From CAZFBA01 sp964517135 (lineage in GTDB: Bacteria > Cyanobacteriota > Vampirovibrionia > JBFMGH01): 64,000 nt of DNA. The position numbers were made by a program, and so were the translations under genes. The notes beneath the pieces are model-generated. The model did no database searches. It had not been told where the DNA came from and saw only the letters and a list, made by a program, of their open reading frames with translations. Of this stretch, positions 62,520-64,000 are shown one piece after another (within the stretch, counting starts at the first letter, position 1; each line of letters opens with the position of its first letter). The stretch spans positions 124,001 through 188,000 of the forward strand of contig CAZFBA010000001.1 in the NCBI GenBank assembly GCA_964517135.1, in the 5' to 3' direction.

Positions 62520-63605
62520 TTAAGCACTGCCAAAAGCAAACAGGCCAAAATACCACCTGAGAATCTGCTCTCCATAAAACATTACCACCAGTGCGCCTAT
62601 TACAATAGCCGGGCCAAGAGGCAGATAGGTCAGGGTTTTGCGTTGTTTGGCCTGTTGCAAGAATATATACAGACCAACACCCACGCCTATAAAGCAGGCA
62701 AGCATCAGCAGAATTAAAATAGTTCTATCTGTAACCATTGCAGAGAATACAAACGGCAATATGGCTGCTACCATAGTACCTGCAAGCGAATAGAGTGCTT
62801 TCATATCTTTTTCTTTAAACGTATGATAAAACATCACCGGAATACCAATCAATGCCTGCGCCAGAAAACTGATAACAATAATCAAAATAAGGTTTTCCCA
62901 GCCAAACCAGGACGCAAGCCCTGCACAAAGCTTGGTATCACCCATGCCAAAACCATATTTGCCCAGAAAAATCTCACTGAGTTTAGAAAGTCCTTCAAAA
63001 AACACTATGGCAATTATTATACCTACAACAGCTGAAACAAAAATGCCTGGCAGGTGTAAACTGCCGTTTTCAATTATTCCCGGTATATGAACACCGACAC
63101 TTTTAGGCATCAGAGGCATTACAAAGTCTGGTCGGTCAACATGACCAAGGTTAAACAGGTTATAAATCAACCCGAACGGAACCAGCCAGACACTTGTAAT
63201 GTCAAATATATAATGTTCGTAAAGATCTGTAACTGTTAATACTATCAGGGCACATATTATAAGCATCATGCCAAGTGTTTTAATTGAAAATCCAAAGCAG
63301 AAAAAGGTAAATACAAACAGAAAAGCAGTAGAAAACTCTACCAGTGGATATTGTATACTTATTTCAGCCCTGCAATTACGGCATTTACCCATCAATAGAA
63401 TATAGCTCAACACCGGTATGTTGTCATAGAACCGGATAGGGTGTTTGCATTCCGGGCAATGTGACCCGGGCGAAACAATAGACTCTTCTTTTAAAAGCCG
63501 GAGCGCCACAACATTCAAAAAACTGCCTATAAAAAGGCCAAAAAGGGCTACCATAACGTAAACAAAAATACGATAACCTTCGCTGGTATGAAATAGTTCT
63601 ATCAT
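62520..63605 (-). CDS. pilD: Prepilin peptidase (A24 family)
   Basis: 361 residues, about eight membrane helices. GSFLNVVALRLL, then the two CxxC pairs (HCPECKHPI and GKCRNCRAEI), the first catalytic Asp in VTDLYEHYIFD and the second in GFGMGDTKL (GxGD). It cuts prepilin leaders on the cytoplasmic face and N-methylates the new N-terminus. An extra about 60-residue insertion follows the first catalytic Asp. Candidate substrates here are the products of 45052-45522 and perhaps 28059-29687. Confidence 0.93.
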   Translation of the reverse strand: MIELFHTSEGYRIFVYVMVALFGLFIGSFLNVVALRLLKEESIVSPGSHCPECKHPIRFYDNIPVLSYILLMGKCRNCRAEISIQYPLVEFSTAFLFVFTFFCFGFSIKTLGMMLIICALIVLTVTDLYEHYIFDITSVWLVPFGLIYNLFNLGHVDRPDFVMPLMPKSVGVHIPGIIENGSLHLPGIFVSAVVGIIIAIVFFEGLSKLSEIFLGKYGFGMGDTKLCAGLASWFGWENLILIIVISFLAQALIGIPVMFYHTFKEKDMKALYSLAGTMVAAILPFVFSAMVTDRTILILLMLACFIGVGVGLYIFLQQAKQRKTLTYLPLGPAIVIGALVVMFYGEQILRWYFGLFAFGSA

Positions 63606-63607
63606 AT

Positions 63608-64000
63608 CTAGCTAAACTCTTTTCTATTAAATGCAAACGTAGAAATCATAAGTATAACAGATGTATAAAGTATGCCATAAAGCATTGCAAAGCCAATTTG
63701 CCCGAGATTAAGTACATAATTCATACTATCGATATTATTTTTGATGTTTAATTTTGATAGATCAGGCAAAACATAATGGATAACAGTAACAACATTCAGC
63801 ACCAGTGGGCTATTGGCGTATTCTGCGAGGGTCAGCATAGTAGGGTTAAAGTGACCTATGATCCATATGCATGCAGTAAAAGCCATACTCAACAGGGGTG
63901 TGCTGAAACAAGAAAACATAAGAGCAATAGCAGTTATCAGGTAAAGTTCAAACATTATAAGAACTATAGAAACAAAAGCAAGGTATATTTGCTGGGCACT
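63608..64000 (-). CDS. Membrane protein, C-terminal part (probable ABC-2 type permease)
   Basis: The open frame on the minus strand has no start or stop from 63608 to the window edge (at least 130 residues), so the N-terminus is outside. At least three hydrophobic helices: FVSIVLIMFELYLITAIALM, LLSMAFTACIWIIGHF and IGFAMLYGILYTSVILMIST, ending NRKEFS. The pattern, including 'F-S-C-F-STPLLS' then IIGHF, resembles the C-terminal half of ABC-2 type permeases. It lies 2 bp upstream of the prepilin peptidase on the same strand, so it may be co-transcribed. Confidence 0.65.
   Translation of the reverse strand, partial: SAQQIYLAFVSIVLIMFELYLITAIALMFSCFSTPLLSMAFTACIWIIGHFNPTMLTLAEYANSPLVLNVVTVIHYVLPDLSKLNIKNNIDSMNYVLNLGQIGFAMLYGILYTSVILMISTFAFNRKEFS

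Overview
The window is AT-rich bacterial DNA using the standard code. No rRNA, tRNA or CRISPR array was seen. Several things point to the non-photosynthetic Cyanobacteria-related lineage (Melainabacteria/Vampirovibrionia): a small helical protein beginning MGLAASQARFL, many TPR and HD-GYP proteins, a Mini-RNase III gene overlapping cysS, and enzymes without Sec signals that share a short F-x-G-K-like motif near the N-terminus. This is inference from recognised gene content, not a phylogeny.

Layout. 0-2.6 kb: an edge-truncated gene, a CGGC-domain protein, a small membrane protein and dense repeats. 2.6-9.4 kb: one tight five-gene + strand operon (AsnB-type amidotransferase, SAM methyltransferase, family 2 glycosyltransferase, toroid/heparinase-like protein, radical SAM protein), probably making or modifying a glycan or small molecule. 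9.4-17 kb: TPR proteins, an HD-GYP protein, a possible cysteine protease, three TPR genes in a row and a GT-C membrane glycosyltransferase. 17-24.4 kb: a candidate small RNA, the helical MGLAASQ protein, an umuC / HTH-UmuD mutagenesis pair with a LexA-box-like promoter, a UshA-like nucleotidase and a sigma factor. 25-35 kb: a TPR-GAF-HD-GYP protein, a very large Flp-pilin-like protein, two tiny acidic proteins, a GH144-like glucanase, and a PSP1/RicT - FAH - variant GGDEF operon. 35.5-44 kb: aspartokinase, a Tat-exported phosphoesterase-like protein, and murF-mraY-murD-ftsW-murG with overlapping genes; mraY appears to start at ATT. 44-52 kb: secreted TPR protein, minor pilin, matrixin-like protease, a triple-repeat exported protein and a huge low-complexity repeat protein containing a 100-N assembly gap. 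52.8-64 kb: mrnC-cysS, an N-formylglutamate amidohydrolase-like gene, ferredoxin, a DnaQ-type exonuclease, a phospholipase D-like protein, an FkbM methyltransferase, prepilin peptidase and a truncated membrane protein.

Intergenic DNA is unusually rich in short dispersed repeats. I distinguish four families (A, B, C and a MITE-like family M with inverted ends) plus a REP-like palindrome pair (D) with a compensatory base change. Some repeats carry unrelated perfect hairpins inside them, and two supply the 3' ends of genes. Envelope work (peptidoglycan, pili, surface glycans) and c-di-GMP signalling are the main functional themes. The most interesting leads are the shared N-terminal motif on apparently unexported degradative enzymes, the 2.6-9.4 kb operon, and the repeat families.
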